A stretch of DNA of 64,000 bases from Flagellimonas taeanensis (GCF_003584105.1 NZ_QXFO01000006.1:62001-126000); one strand, 5' to 3'; positions 1 to 9,679 are shown, counted from the first letter of the stretch. Notes: a model not told the origin generated them from the sequence alone. Program-made: numbers and translations.

Positions 1-104
1 GCCCTTGCACAACAAAAAACAATCCATTGACAATACCTAGAAGTCATGGAGCACTCTTTTTTGCGTAATTTTATGCCTGTTTTGCCCCATATAAGTCCAC
101 AATA

Positions 105-929
105 GTGCAGGAACTCTTCAAAATCTTCCGATTTACCGCCAAAGATGCCAAAGCATTGGAAAGCGAGAGCATTGAACCCCATGTGCACGATTTTGAAGAA
201 CTCATCATAGGTGCGGAGGGCAAAATTTCCCATTTCATCGATTTTGATGATGAGATTGTCTATGCCCCCTTCGTGAGCTTCGTGACACAAGGCAAGCCCC
301 ATCTGCTCAGGCCACAGACCCACGAGGGCAAATGTGATCTTTGGGTCATCCGGTTTCGAAGCGAGTTCATGTCGGAGACCATTTTCAAGCTTTATGGCTA
401 TTTCCACAACAGGGCCAACATCACCCTGCCCACCAATCGTTGTTTCAATAGGCTGACCTCGCTCTGCGAAATGATGCTCGACGAAGTGGAACGCCCCAAC
501 CCCAATCTGTCCATCATCAAACAATTGCTCACTTCACTGTTGACGATGGTCTACAACGAAAAGCCCGAAAACCCGGACCAAGAGTCCAGCAATGCACATT
601 CGCAGACCTATGCCAACTTTTTACGCATTCTGGAGGAGAACTTTCGGCGACCTGTCAAGATTTCCTTTTATGCCGAAAAACTGTTCATGAGCAAGCGCAA
701 CCTCAACCTCATCTGCCAGGAAGTGATGCAGCAAAGCGTGGGCGAAATCATCGAGACCCGTAAACTCACCGAGGCAAAAAACCTGCTCATCAACACCAAC
801 AAGACCATTGCCGAAATCGGTTTTGAACTGGGCTACAATGAAAAGGCCTACTTCTCCAAAGTCTTCAAACGCAAAACAGGGCAGACTCCATCCGCTTTCA
901 AGAAAGAAATGAAACAGCTTATTTCCTAA
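105..929 (+). CDS. AraC-family transcriptional regulator
   Basis: Predicted DNA-binding regulator of 274 residues. The N-terminal part (about 20-110) is cupin-like, with the HVHDFEELIIGAEG stretch typical of AraC sensor domains. The C-terminal part (about 170-270) has the two helix-turn-helix units of the AraC family, ending in the GYNEKAYFSKVFKRKTGQTPSAFK signature. The frame opens with GTG and I see no better ATG nearby, so the start is uncertain by some residues. It lies about 100 bases upstream of the YceI and extradiol dioxygenase genes on the same strand, so it may control them; that is inference from position. The ligand is unknown. Confidence 0.9.
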   Translation: MQELFKIFRFTAKDAKALESESIEPHVHDFEELIIGAEGKISHFIDFDDEIVYAPFVSFVTQGKPHLLRPQTHEGKCDLWVIRFRSEFMSETIFKLYGYFHNRANITLPTNRCFNRLTSLCEMMLDEVERPNPNLSIIKQLLTSLLTMVYNEKPENPDQESSNAHSQTYANFLRILEENFRRPVKISFYAEKLFMSKRNLNLICQEVMQQSVGEIIETRKLTEAKNLLINTNKTIAEIGFELGYNEKAYFSKVFKRKTGQTPSAFKKEMKQLIS

Positions 930-1027
930 AAGTACAACCCTTCTTCCAAAAGGTATTACCCTTCCCGTGGGATATTGAAAGATCTTTGTATCAAAGAAAT
1001 AAATCAATAACCCAAAAATTAAGAACA

Positions 1028-1561
1028 ATGTCAAATAAGACGATTTGGAATTTAGATCCAACACATAGCGAACTTACCTTTAAGGTAAAACACCTCATGA
1101 TCTCCAACGTAAAAGGTGAGTTCACCAAATTCAGTGCTACCATAGACGGGGCTGATTTTGAGACCGCAAAACTATCGGCCACCATCGATGCCGCTTCCAT
1201 TTTCACTAATAACAATGACAGGGACGGCCACCTGAAGAGTGCCGATTTCTTCGAAGTGGAAACCTACCCCGAGTTGAAATTTGAAAGCACTTCCATCAAA
1301 AAAGTGGACGATGACGAATTCAAGCTCACAGGCGACCTTACGATCAAAGGAACCACAAAATCCGTTGAATTGGATGTGGATTTTGGTGGGTACATGAAAG
1401 ATCCCTATGGAAACGAAAAAGCAGGGTTCTCCATTGCTGGGAAAATCAACCGTAAGGATTTTGGCCTGAACTGGAACGCTGCCCTTGAAGCCGGTGGTGT
1501 TATGGTGAGCGAAGAAGTAAAAATTGCTGCCGAGGTCCAGTTTGTAAAGACCGAGGCCTAA
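1028..1561 (+). CDS. YceI-family lipid-binding protein
   Basis: A 177-residue YceI-like protein. The family forms a lipocalin-like barrel that binds isoprenoid or other amphipathic molecules. Family features seen are the opening WNLDPTHSELTFKVKHLMISNVKGEF, the central VETYPELKFEST and the late KINRKDFGLNWN. I start at the ATG at 1028. The longer frame from a TTG at 986 adds a stretch with no family similarity. There is no signal peptide, so it is probably cytoplasmic, unlike E. coli YceI. A hairpin with a short T run follows the stop. Confidence 0.92.
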   Translation: MSNKTIWNLDPTHSELTFKVKHLMISNVKGEFTKFSATIDGADFETAKLSATIDAASIFTNNNDRDGHLKSADFFEVETYPELKFESTSIKKVDDDEFKLTGDLTIKGTTKSVELDVDFGGYMKDPYGNEKAGFSIAGKINRKDFGLNWNAALEAGGVMVSEEVKIAAEVQFVKTEA

Positions 1562-1577
1562 TTTCGATGTACCAGTG

Positions 1578-1606
1578 GCCCGGATACCGAAAGGGTCCGG
1601 GCTTTT
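1578..1606 (+). terminator. Rho-independent terminator after the YceI gene
   Basis: GCCCGGA at 1578-1584 pairs with TCCGGGC at 1596-1602, followed by four T. The inner part can add CC/GG pairs around a GAAA loop. It separates the YceI gene from the dioxygenase gene that starts 46 bases after the first gene's stop region. Confidence 0.6.
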
Positions 1607-1623
1607 CATAGCTCCCTTTTCAC

Positions 1624-2505
1624 ATGAACAGGAAGAATTTCATCAAAACACTGGGAGTCATACCTTTTATCACTGCCATGAACGATTTCAGTACATTACG
1701 GTCGCTCGACAAGAGCCTGCCCCCTTCCGAGAAGATGCCCGTGCTCTTTTTGGGACATGGAAGCCCCATGAACGCCATTGAGGAAAATGAGTTTGTCTCC
1801 TCCTTCCGCAAATTGGGCAAGGAAGTGGCAAGGCCCAAGGTCATCCTTTGCATTTCGGCCCACTGGGAGACCCGTGGCACCAAGGTGACGGCTATGCAAA
1901 ACCCGCCCACCATCCACGATTTTGGTGGTTTTCCGCAAGCCCTGTTCGATGTACGCTACCCCGCACCGGGAAGCCCTGAAATGGCACAGGAGACAAAGGA
2001 CATCATTACCAAGACCGATGTGGAACTAGATCATCACTGGGGATTGGACCATGGGGCCTGGAGTGTGATCAAGCACCTGTATCCCGATGCCGATGTTCCC
2101 GTGATCCAACTCAGCTTGGACTACACCAAGGACCCCCAGTACCATTACGAACTGGCCCAGCAATTGGAACGCTTGCGCCACAAGGGCGTACTGATCGTGG
2201 GAAGTGGCAATGTGGTGCACAACCTGCGCCGTGTGGCCTGGCAAAAATTGAACGACGCCTATGCCTGGGACTGGGCCCATGAAGCCAATGAAAAGATGAG
2301 ATCTTTCATTCTGGATGGCAACCACGATGCCCTCATCAACTATCACAAACAGGGGAGCAGCTTTGAGATGTCCATTCCCACGCCGGAACATTACCTGCCC
2401 CTGCTCTATGCCTTGGCCCTGAAAGACAAGTCCGAAGAGGTGGAACTTTTCAACGACAAGACTGTGGGAGGGTCCATCAGTATGTTGTCCCTCAAGATCG
2501 ATTGA
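1624..2505 (+). CDS. ygiD: DODA-type extradiol ring-cleavage dioxygenase (YgiD/LigB family)
   Basis: A 293-residue member of the class III extradiol dioxygenase family; E. coli YgiD opens the ring of L-DOPA between carbons 4 and 5. Family motifs seen: LFLGHGSPMNA near residue 42, CISAHWETRG, HDFGGFPQALF, HHWGLDHGAWSV and IVGSGNVVHNLR. The conserved histidines in these motifs are those the family uses for metal and catalysis. The first 25 residues are weakly hydrophobic and could be a leader, but I see no clear cleavage site. It follows the YceI gene, an adjacency I believe recurs in flavobacteria. The true substrate is not known. Confidence 0.92.
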   Translation: MNRKNFIKTLGVIPFITAMNDFSTLRSLDKSLPPSEKMPVLFLGHGSPMNAIEENEFVSSFRKLGKEVARPKVILCISAHWETRGTKVTAMQNPPTIHDFGGFPQALFDVRYPAPGSPEMAQETKDIITKTDVELDHHWGLDHGAWSVIKHLYPDADVPVIQLSLDYTKDPQYHYELAQQLERLRHKGVLIVGSGNVVHNLRRVAWQKLNDAYAWDWAHEANEKMRSFILDGNHDALINYHKQGSSFEMSIPTPEHYLPLLYALALKDKSEEVELFNDKTVGGSISMLSLKID

Positions 2506-2554
2506 CCAAAACAAAAAGCACCACTCCGCCTTTACTTTGATTGATGATGGAAAT

Positions 2555-2594
2555 CCCAGCTACCCGCATACCCATGGGGCTGGGGTTTTTATTT
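2555..2594 (+). terminator. Terminator after the dioxygenase gene
   Basis: CCCAGC at 2555-2560 pairs with GCTGGG at 2579-2584, followed by GTTTTTATTT. The loop is long and contains extra CCC/GGG pairs. It lies between the dioxygenase and amidohydrolase genes. Confidence 0.55.
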
Positions 2595-2685
2595 CCGAAC
2601 GGTCTGGACAACCCTTATTTTGATGGAAAGGGGCTTCGGGTATTCTAGAATTTGCTACCTTGATGCAATAAACAAACCCAGCCGT

Positions 2686-4731
2686 ATGAAACTTCGAATC
2701 GTTGTGGTTGCTATCACCCTGATGGCCATCCAATCCTGCAAACAAGAACCCGCTTCCTCCCTCGCCAATTATCAAGGGGACGAGACCTATACCGTGATTG
2801 TCGGTGAAAACAAGGTAGGCCACCTCAAGGCCGGCACCGTGGGCGATACCATCCATGTGGATTACGATTACAAGAACAACGGCCGTGGCCCGACCATGAA
2901 GGAGACCATCGTGTTGACCCCCGAAGGTTATCCCATCGATTGGAAGATCAGCGGGAACACCACCTTTGGCAATGCCGTGGACGAACATTTTACCCTCGAG
3001 GCCACGAACGCCTCTTGGACGGATGCCACAGGTTCCGGCAATGCGAACGTGGAAGCCGCCCAACTCTACGTGAACCAATTCGGGAGCCCCTATTCCTCCG
3101 TGCTGGCCGCCAGATTGCTACTGGACGCCCCCAACAACACCTTACCTGTGCTACCCGCAGGGAACCTGACGCTGACCGAGATGGAGAAAATCAGTGTGAC
3201 ACAGCCTTCCGGTGAGGGCGAACTGGCCCTGACCACCTATGCGCTATCCGGGGCCGAACTGAACCCCTCCTATTTTATTTTGGATGACCAAAATCGTTTC
3301 TTCGCTTCCATCGACCCTCGGTACATTGTGATCCGCGAAGGATTCGAAGCCGTGGAAAAGGACATGCGCCAACTGGCCGAGAACTATTCGGCCCAACGCT
3401 ATGAGACCCTTCAAAAGAAATATGCCCACAACTACGATAAAAAAGTGCGCATCCAGAACGTTCGGGTGTTCGACCCCGAGACGATGGCCCTCACCGACCC
3501 GGTTTCCGTGGTGGTGGCCGGAGAAAAGATCACGGCCATCGAAGCGGCCGATGCCGCTGGCGAGAACGAAGTGATCATTGCGGGGAACGGTGGTACCTTG
3601 GTGCCCGGTCTGTACGAAATGCACGCCCACTCCGGCGATAACGGTGCCCTGTTGAACGTATTGGCCGGGGTGACCTCCTTCCGCGATATGGGGAACGACA
3701 ACAAAGTACTGTCCGATCTGATCGAGAAAATCGATGCTGGCGTATTGGCCGGTCCACGCATCACCCGATTGGGCTTTATCGAGGGCAAAAGCCAGTTCAA
3801 CGCCAACAACGGGATCATTGTGGAGAGCGAGGCCGAGGCCCTGGCCGCGGTGGACACTTATGACAGTCTGGGCTATTATGGCGTAAAGCTCTACAACAGC
3901 ATGAACGGGGACTGGGCGCCCGCCATTGTGAAAAAGGCCCATGAAAAAGGACTCTTCGTGACCGGGCACGTGCCTGCATTCTCCAACGCCAATGCCATGC
4001 TGAATGCAGGGTTTGACGAGATGACACACATCAACCAGACCATGCTGGGCTGGGTGCTGGAGCCCGAGGAGGACACCCGTACCCTGCTCCGCCTTACCGC
4101 CATGAAGCGTTTTCCCGGACTGGACCTGGACAGTCCCAAGGTGCAAGAGACTCTAGACCTCTTCGTGGCGAACAAAACGGCCATTGACCCTACCCTGTCC
4201 ATCCACGAAAAACTGATGCTCTCCCGCAACGGGCAAGTATCGCCCGGCACGGAGGACTATATTGACCATATGCCCCCCAACGAGCAACGTGGCATGAAAG
4301 TGGCCTTGGCGCAGATTGCCGATGCCGAAGAGGACAAGGCCTACCGCGAAGCCTACCAAAAAATTGTGGAGACCCTAAAACTGATGAAGGAAAAGGGCAT
4401 TCTGATCGTGGCAGGGACCGACCTGGGCGGGGCTTTTAACCTGCACCGCGAACTGGAACTCTACACCCAGCAGTTGGGCTACACCAATGCTGAAGTGCTG
4501 AAACTGGCCACCTATGACATGGCGCAGTATATGGGCCAAGCGGATTTGGGCAGCATAGCCCCCGGGAAATTGGCCGACTTCTTTTTGGTGCCCGGCAACC
4601 CAGTGAAGGACATCAAGGCGATAAAGAGCATCGCGTTGGTGGCCCGGGGAGGTACGTTTTATTACCCTACCGAGGTGTACCCCGAATTTGGCATAGCGCC
4701 CTTTACCCAAATGCCCGAAGTAAAGGAATAG
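2686..4731 (+). CDS. Amidohydrolase-family lipoprotein
   Basis: A predicted exported metal-dependent hydrolase of 681 residues. It begins with a lipoprotein signal peptide ending in MAIQSC, so Cys18 is the likely lipidated residue. Residues about 20-260 form an N-terminal extension without a motif I recognise. The amidohydrolase barrel follows: LYEMHAHSGD (HxH metal pair), GYYGVKLYNS (candidate Lys ligand), GHVPAFSNA and MTHINQT (histidines), and AGTDLGGAFNLHRELELY (Asp near the end). The frame is open from 2620, but the ATG at 2686 places the signal peptide at the N-terminus. The class includes dipeptidases and imidazolonepropionase-like enzymes, and the substrate cannot be told here. It has its own upstream and downstream hairpins, so it is probably transcribed alone. 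Confidence 0.9.
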   Translation: MKLRIVVVAITLMAIQSCKQEPASSLANYQGDETYTVIVGENKVGHLKAGTVGDTIHVDYDYKNNGRGPTMKETIVLTPEGYPIDWKISGNTTFGNAVDEHFTLEATNASWTDATGSGNANVEAAQLYVNQFGSPYSSVLAARLLLDAPNNTLPVLPAGNLTLTEMEKISVTQPSGEGELALTTYALSGAELNPSYFILDDQNRFFASIDPRYIVIREGFEAVEKDMRQLAENYSAQRYETLQKKYAHNYDKKVRIQNVRVFDPETMALTDPVSVVVAGEKITAIEAADAAGENEVIIAGNGGTLVPGLYEMHAHSGDNGALLNVLAGVTSFRDMGNDNKVLSDLIEKIDAGVLAGPRITRLGFIEGKSQFNANNGIIVESEAEALAAVDTYDSLGYYGVKLYNSMNGDWAPAIVKKAHEKGLFVTGHVPAFSNANAMLNAGFDEMTHINQTMLGWVLEPEEDTRTLLRLTAMKRFPGLDLDSPKVQETLDLFVANKTAIDPTLSIHEKLMLSRNGQVSPGTEDYIDHMPPNEQRGMKVALAQIADAEEDKAYREAYQKIVETLKLMKEKGILIVAGTDLGGAFNLHRELELYTQQLGYTNAEVLKLATYDMAQYMGQADLGSIAPGKLADFFLVPGNPVKDIKAIKSIALVARGGTFYYPTEVYPEFGIAPFTQMPEVKE

Positions 4732-4755
4732 CGTTGGGTATCAACTACAATTTAA

Positions 4756-4795
4756 AAAAGCCAGTGGCAGAAAATGTTGCTGGTTTTTTATTGAT
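4756..4795 (+). terminator. Possible terminator after the amidohydrolase gene
   Basis: CCAGTGGCA can fold onto TTGCTGG with wobble pairs, followed by a run of six T. The stem is weak, so this is only a candidate. Confidence 0.4.
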
Positions 4796-4840
4796 AAAAG
4801 CCCCCTTATCTTTAAAAATTGACGCAAAGCATTTTTGGTA

Positions 4841-5716
4841 ATGAACACAGCACAGAAATTGGGCTTTGACCCCAAGGCCAAACTATTGATGATCCATGCG
4901 GATGATGCCGGACTTTCACACGCAGAAAACCGGGCAACCATGCAGGCGTTGAAAAAAGGTATGGTGAACTCGTACAGCATAATGGTCCCCTGCCCTTGGT
5001 TTCACGAAATGGCGCTCTTTGCCAAAAACCACCCCCAATATGATATGGGCCTCCATCTTACGCTTACCTGCGAATGGGAAACCTACCGTTTTGGTCCCGT
5101 GTTGCCCGTTTCGGAAGTGCCCGGTTTGGTGGACGAACATGGACATTTCTTTAGAAAAAGGGAACAATTGCGCCAAAACGCCACCGCCGAAGAGGTGGAA
5201 AAAGAGTTGAGGGCCCAGATTGAAAAAGCCCTATTGTTGGGGTTGCACCCCACCCACTTGGACTCCCATATGTACAGCGTGGGATCCCATCCTGACTTTT
5301 TTAAGGTGTACAAACGGTTGGGGGAACAGTACGGTCTCCCTGTGCTCATCAACAAACAGATGATGGAGATGGTGGGATTGGACCCAGTGGCACACATAGC
5401 CCCCGACGACCTGACCATTGACCATACCTATTTGGGTGCCATTGCGGATTTTGAAAAGGGCCAATTTACCCAAGGATACCAAGATATGTTGGAAAACCTA
5501 AAACCGGGCCTGAACCAGATTTTGATCCACCCTGCTTTTGATGAGCCGGAAATGCAGGCCATTGCCATAAACCATCCCCACTTTGGGGCCGAATGGCGAC
5601 AGATGGACTTTGACTTTTTTACCAGTGAAAAAACCATGGACACCCTCCAAAAGCGCCATATTGAGTTGGTGACTTGGGGCGAGCTCATGGCCCACCGAAA
5701 CAGGTCTCAAATGTAG
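4841..5716 (+). CDS. ChbG/HpnK (YdjC)-family carbohydrate deacetylase
   Basis: A 291-residue YdjC-like deacetylase; the family removes acetyl groups from N-acetylated sugars such as diacetylchitobiose. Motifs seen: [16 protein letters not shown] (catalytic and metal-binding Asp pair), [11 protein letters not shown] (His), [10 protein letters not shown] (HxDxH) and LIHPAF near the end. I start at the ATG at 4841. A TTG two codons earlier is possible but adds nothing. There is no signal peptide, so it is cytosolic. It stands alone between the amidohydrolase and the AT-rich gene at 5908, so the context does not reveal the sugar. Confidence 0.9.
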   Translation: MNTAQKLGFDPKAKLLMIHADDAGLSHAENRATMQALKKGMVNSYSIMVPCPWFHEMALFAKNHPQYDMGLHLTLTCEWETYRFGPVLPVSEVPGLVDEHGHFFRKREQLRQNATAEEVEKELRAQIEKALLLGLHPTHLDSHMYSVGSHPDFFKVYKRLGEQYGLPVLINKQMMEMVGLDPVAHIAPDDLTIDHTYLGAIADFEKGQFTQGYQDMLENLKPGLNQILIHPAFDEPEMQAIAINHPHFGAEWRQMDFDFFTSEKTMDTLQKRHIELVTWGELMAHRNRSQM

Positions 5717-5907
5717 CTTGACCACTTTCACAAATTACACGATTTGTTTCCAGTTTTTTTGTTGATAAAACTTGATAATTAGGTAGTTACCCCTGTTAAA
5801 ATTGTAGTATTTTTCACAGAACTTCGTTACAATTGCTGAACTCGTTCCAGTATCGGTCGATACAATTCAGTAAAACGAATCATATCTCTAACGTTAGCAT
5901 TAATAGA

Positions 5908-7179
5908 ATGAACTATAGACCAACAACATATTTTAAGAATCATAATTGTGCTGTATATGAGAACGTGCTCAGACCCTATAATTTGACAAACAAAAGGTTA
6001 ATTCCTGAAGTTATTAATGGGCTTAAGCGCCTTCACTTTAAATTTGGGCATAAGAAAATTGTAATTGATTTAGCCGGTGTTGAAAAGGTCTTCCCTTATC
6101 CTGCGGTGCCAATTGCTGGATACATCCACTATTTTAAAGAAGAGTTAAATGTTGATTTTGAGTTTATCAATGTTCCAACGTACCTAAGAAAAATTCATTT
6201 TCTTAGTCCAGACGACATCAACAAGACAACAACGGGTCTTGGCACCAATTTTCTTGATCGAGTATGGGTTTTTCATTCATCTGATGATGTACACTCTCTA
6301 GTTAATGGCTTCTTGGCAAGCATAAGAAGGAGTACTACAGTTGAAGAGGGGATTATGCAAGCATGCGAATGGGGACTAAATGAAATCATGGATAATGTGA
6401 TACAACATTCGGGCGAAAATACAGGATTCATTATGGGACAAGTATTAAAGGACAGTCAAATTCTAAAAATATCCATATTTGATTATGGTCAAGGAATATT
6501 CCAATCTCTAAGGAACTCATCTTTCCGACCACGGAATGCTTCTGATGCGATTTCATTAGCGGTTCAAGAAGGTGTTACGAGAGACAAAAAAATTGGACAA
6601 GGGAATGGGATGTGGGGACTTTACAATATAATAAGCATTAATGATGGTGCTCTTCAAATTATCTCTGGAAAAGGTGGATTGAATTTTATAAATAGAAAAA
6701 AAGTAACCGAATCATACAACAATATCATTGTGTTGAATACTGATAAGCAATCAACTGCTGTTAATTTTGATATAAGATTAAATAATGCAATTTCAATGAA
6801 AGAAGCGCTTGGCGGATATGAACCAATTGATATTTTTCTAGAAAATTTAGAAGATGAATTTGATAGAATTATTTACAAAATAATTGAGCAATCATCAGGA
6901 ACTGGAACAAGACAATCAGGATTCAGAATTAAAAATGAATTGTTAAACATCTATAAAAGCGCCAAAAAACCTGTTATTATTGATTTCGATGGAGTAGGAA
7001 TCATAGCTTCATCGTTTGCTGATGAATTAATCGGCAAACTAATTTCCGAATTAGGTTTATTTCAATTTCAAGCAGCTTTTCCTATGAAGAATATGAATCC
7101 GACTGTACAAGCAATAGTTCAAAGATCTGTGAGTCAAAGATTGGCGGAAAATTTAAATAATAATGCTAATAATGTTTAA
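5908..7179 (+). CDS. STAS-like / HATPase / DUF4325 three-domain protein
   Basis: A 423-residue protein that joins parts resembling an anti-sigma kinase and its antagonists. Residues about 45-95 look like a STAS fold (KKIVIDLAGVEKVFPYPAV). The middle is a GHKL-type ATPase with N box NEIMDNVIQHS near 158, G1 box DYGQGI near 192 and glycine-rich lid GQGNGMWGLYNI. The C-terminal part near 356 has KPVIIDFDGVGIIASSFADELIG, typical of DUF4325, a STAS-like domain. I start at the ATG at 5908; an upstream in-frame TTG at 5833 is less likely. The gene is clearly richer in A and T (sampled lines about one third G+C) than its neighbours (about one half), which suggests transfer. No partner gene, recombinase or repeat flanks it. 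Role unknown; regulation or defence are both conceivable. Confidence 0.85.
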   Translation: MNYRPTTYFKNHNCAVYENVLRPYNLTNKRLIPEVINGLKRLHFKFGHKKIVIDLAGVEKVFPYPAVPIAGYIHYFKEELNVDFEFINVPTYLRKIHFLSPDDINKTTTGLGTNFLDRVWVFHSSDDVHSLVNGFLASIRRSTTVEEGIMQACEWGLNEIMDNVIQHSGENTGFIMGQVLKDSQILKISIFDYGQGIFQSLRNSSFRPRNASDAISLAVQEGVTRDKKIGQGNGMWGLYNIISINDGALQIISGKGGLNFINRKKVTESYNNIIVLNTDKQSTAVNFDIRLNNAISMKEALGGYEPIDIFLENLEDEFDRIIYKIIEQSSGTGTRQSGFRIKNELLNIYKSAKKPVIIDFDGVGIIASSFADELIGKLISELGLFQFQAAFPMKNMNPTVQAIVQRSVSQRLAENLNNNANNV

Positions 7180-7361
7180 GCGGCATTAAAAAGACCGCTT
7201 ATACTGAACCGATAACCAACCAAACCACTTCAACTGTACTCACCATCTCAAAACCTCCCAAAGAAATGCCATAGGCACCATTGAACTTACTTTTTATATT
7301 TTTAAATGTCAGGACGCTTATGTTCCTGCGACGAAAAACGCATCAATCAAAAAACAATCCC

Positions 7362-8441
7362 ATGAAACGATTCCGTTTACCCATGCTCCTTGGCATGCTT
7401 TGCATGACCACATTTGTACAAGCCCAAACTGCCCAAACCATCCCCTTGGAAGAAGCGTATTGGACCCTTGAAGAAGGCGTCAAGGCCTCTTTTGAAATTT
7501 TCGACGGCCGCCCGACCATGCTCCTCGACGGCAAAGCCTTTGCGAAGGGCATCGAATTTTCCAACGGTGTCCTGGAAATGGATGTGTACGCCAACTCCAA
7601 ACGCAGTTTTGCAGGGTTCCTATTCAGAAAACAAGACCAAAATTTTGAGGAAGTCTATATGCGCATGCACAAGTCCGGACAGGTGGATGCCGTGCAGTAC
7701 ACCCCTACCTATCATGGGGAAGGCAACTGGCAGCTGTATCCCGAACATCAGGCGCAGGTCACTTTTGCAACCCAAGGATGGAACCATTTGCGGGTGGTGG
7801 TGGACAACTGGACCGCGACCGTGTTTATCAATGACAAAGAGGTATTGCAGGTAGATCACTTAAAATCGGGCAACTTGAACGGTGAAGTGGGTGTTTGGGC
7901 ACTACTGGGCAACCGCTTTTCCAACGTTTCCATTACCCAAACCGACGAGGCCGTGGTCAAAGAGCCCTTCCTTGCCCCAACCCCCGCCGAAGGCATCATT
8001 GCGGAATGGCAACTTACCGAGGCCAAGCCCTATACCGAAGGGGAAATTGCGTTCAGTGATCTTGAAAAGGCGAAGACCATCACCGCACGTACTGAGCAGT
8101 CAGGTCTGCTCCCCATCTCCAAATATATGGCAAAGCCAACTTCGGGCAATTTTGAAGCCAACCCAGAGGCCTACACGGTGGCATCCACGACCATTTCCGT
8201 AGCTGCAGACCAAACCAAGCTGTTTTCGTTCGATTATAGCGATAAGATCGTGGTGTATTTGAACGGCAGCCCCATTTTTTATGGCAACAATGCCTTTCGG
8301 TCCAAGAACAACCAGTTTCAAGGACACATAGGGCTGGGTGCGAACAAAATACCGCTACAGCTCCAAAAAGGCATCAACACCTTGCATTGCGTAGTAATTG
8401 ACAAGGCCAACGGTTGGGGATTGGTGGGAAAATTAGAGTAA
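7362..8441 (+). CDS. Secreted DUF1080-like (3-keto-disaccharide hydrolase-like) protein
   Basis: A 359-residue exported protein. The signal peptide MKRFRLPMLLGMLCMTTFVQAQ probably ends after the AQ. Residues about 30-200 resemble a concanavalin-like jelly roll as in DUF1080: FSNGVLEMDVYANSKRSFAGFLFRKQD, then WNHLRVVVDNWTATVFINDKEV and GEVGVWALLGNRFSNVSI. The remaining 150 residues may be a second beta-sandwich (VVYLNGSPIFYGNNAFRSKN). I chose the ATG at 7362 because the longer frame from 7281 places the signal peptide internally. Sugar binding or hydrolysis is inferred from fold similarity only. It converges with the GlmU-family gene, leaving three bases between stops. Confidence 0.8.
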   Translation: MKRFRLPMLLGMLCMTTFVQAQTAQTIPLEEAYWTLEEGVKASFEIFDGRPTMLLDGKAFAKGIEFSNGVLEMDVYANSKRSFAGFLFRKQDQNFEEVYMRMHKSGQVDAVQYTPTYHGEGNWQLYPEHQAQVTFATQGWNHLRVVVDNWTATVFINDKEVLQVDHLKSGNLNGEVGVWALLGNRFSNVSITQTDEAVVKEPFLAPTPAEGIIAEWQLTEAKPYTEGEIAFSDLEKAKTITARTEQSGLLPISKYMAKPTSGNFEANPEAYTVASTTISVAADQTKLFSFDYSDKIVVYLNGSPIFYGNNAFRSKNNQFQGHIGLGANKIPLQLQKGINTLHCVVIDKANGWGLVGKLE

Positions 8442-8444
8442 GGT

Positions 8445-9620
8445 TCAGAAGTTCCGCCACTTCTTCGTGAACTCAAAAACGCGTTCCAAGATGCGGGCCT
8501 CGGTATCGTTGAACTCCATGTTTCGGCGTTTCATCATGGCCGTGGCCACCTCAAAGGCCTTGCTGGGCAAAAAGGTGGAGAAGCCAGCGGCCCCGCCCCA
8601 ACTATAGCTGGGCACAAAATTTCGGGGGAATCCTCCGCCAAAGATATTGGCACTGACCCCTACCACGGTCCCGGTATTGAACATCACATTGATGCCACAC
8701 TTGCTGTGGTCGCCCATCATGAGTCCGCAAAATTGGAGCCCTGTCCGGGCAAAGTTTTCGGTCCGGTAGTTCCAAAGGCGTACTTCGGCGTAATTGTTCT
8801 TCAGGTTGGAGGTGTTCGTGTCCGCGCCTATATTGCACCACTCGCCCAGTACAGAATTGCCCAAAAAGCCATCGTGGCCCTTGTTGGAGTTGGCGAAGAG
8901 TACAGAGTTGTTCACCTCGCCCCCCAATTTGCAGCCCGGTCCGGCCGTGGTGGGACCATAAATTTTGGCACCCATCTTCACAATGGCACTTTCGCCAAGC
9001 ACAAAACCGCCGCGCACCATACTGCCCTCCATCATCAGGGCGTTCTTGCCAATGTAAATAGGACCTGTGGAGGCGTTCAAGGTACAGAACTCCACCGTGG
9101 CCCCTTCCTCCAAAAAAATATTCTCCGGGGCCAACACTCGATTGGTCTCGGAAATGGGCTGGCTTTTTCTTCCTGCGGTCACTAGATCAAAATCCGCTTG
9201 GATCGCTTCACCGTTCTTGGAAAAGATGTCCCAGGTGTTTTTGACCGTGATGCCTTCAAAGACATGGTCGATCACTTGGTATTGCGCAACGTCAAAAGCT
9301 CCGTCAAGGGTTTTGGTGGCATAGGCGATGTATTCACCGCCGTCCATCAAGGCCTCGCCCAGTTGCAACTGTTGGATGGCCTGCACCAAACTTTCATTGG
9401 GGAGATAGCTGCCGTTGATCACCACATTTTTGTCACTCGTCTGCAACGGGTATTTTTCCGAAAGATAGCCCTCCGTTTGGAAGCTCAGGGGCTCCCCTAG
9501 CCATTTCTCCCATTTTTCCCTGATGGTCAGGATGCCGATACGCATCTCGGCCACAGGGCGGGTCAGTGTAAAGGGAAAAAGGTCTTCGCGGTGGTTACCA
9601 TCGGAAAGAATAAAGTTCAT
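8445..9620 (-). CDS. GlmU-family protein (putative sugar-1-phosphate nucleotidyl/acetyltransferase)
   Basis: A 391-residue protein of the GlmU-like family common in Bacteroidota. The N-terminus has SDGNHREDLFPFTLTRPVAEMRIGILTIREKWE, the family's hallmark. From about residue 165 onward the sequence looks like a left-handed beta helix, with short repeats such as NIFLEEGATVEFCTLNASTGPIYIGKNA, GAKIYGPTTAGPGCKLGGEVNN and FLGNSVLGEWCNIGADTNTSNLKNNY. Such helices carry acyl or nucleotidyl transfer activities in sugar-nucleotide synthesis, but a classical GlmU pyrophosphorylase motif is not visible, so the exact reaction is open. It lies downstream of the L31 gene on the same strand, separated by a terminator. 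Confidence 0.88.
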   Translation of the reverse strand: MNFILSDGNHREDLFPFTLTRPVAEMRIGILTIREKWEKWLGEPLSFQTEGYLSEKYPLQTSDKNVVINGSYLPNESLVQAIQQLQLGEALMDGGEYIAYATKTLDGAFDVAQYQVIDHVFEGITVKNTWDIFSKNGEAIQADFDLVTAGRKSQPISETNRVLAPENIFLEEGATVEFCTLNASTGPIYIGKNALMMEGSMVRGGFVLGESAIVKMGAKIYGPTTAGPGCKLGGEVNNSVLFANSNKGHDGFLGNSVLGEWCNIGADTNTSNLKNNYAEVRLWNYRTENFARTGLQFCGLMMGDHSKCGINVMFNTGTVVGVSANIFGGGFPRNFVPSYSWGGAAGFSTFLPSKAFEVATAMMKRRNMEFNDTEARILERVFEFTKKWRNF

Positions 9621-9641
9621 AAGCTATGCTTTTGACTCGGT

Positions 9642-9679
9642 AAAAATAAAAAACGCCCCCGAAAAACATCGGGAGCGTT
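9642..9679 (-). terminator. Terminator between L31 and the GlmU-family gene
   Basis: On the minus strand AACGC-CCCG type arms (9670-9679 and 9652-9661) pair with one mismatch around an eight-base loop and run into a T-rich tract (9642-9651). This ends the L31 transcript. Confidence 0.7.

Noticed and set aside
986..1027. TTG start for the YceI gene
   Set aside because: The ATG at 1028 gives the standard family N-terminus, and the added residues look like untranslated leader.
3244..4146. A 300-codon antisense frame within the amidohydrolase gene
   Set aside because: The plus-strand product carries all amidohydrolase metal motifs across this stretch; the antisense frame has no recognisable domain.
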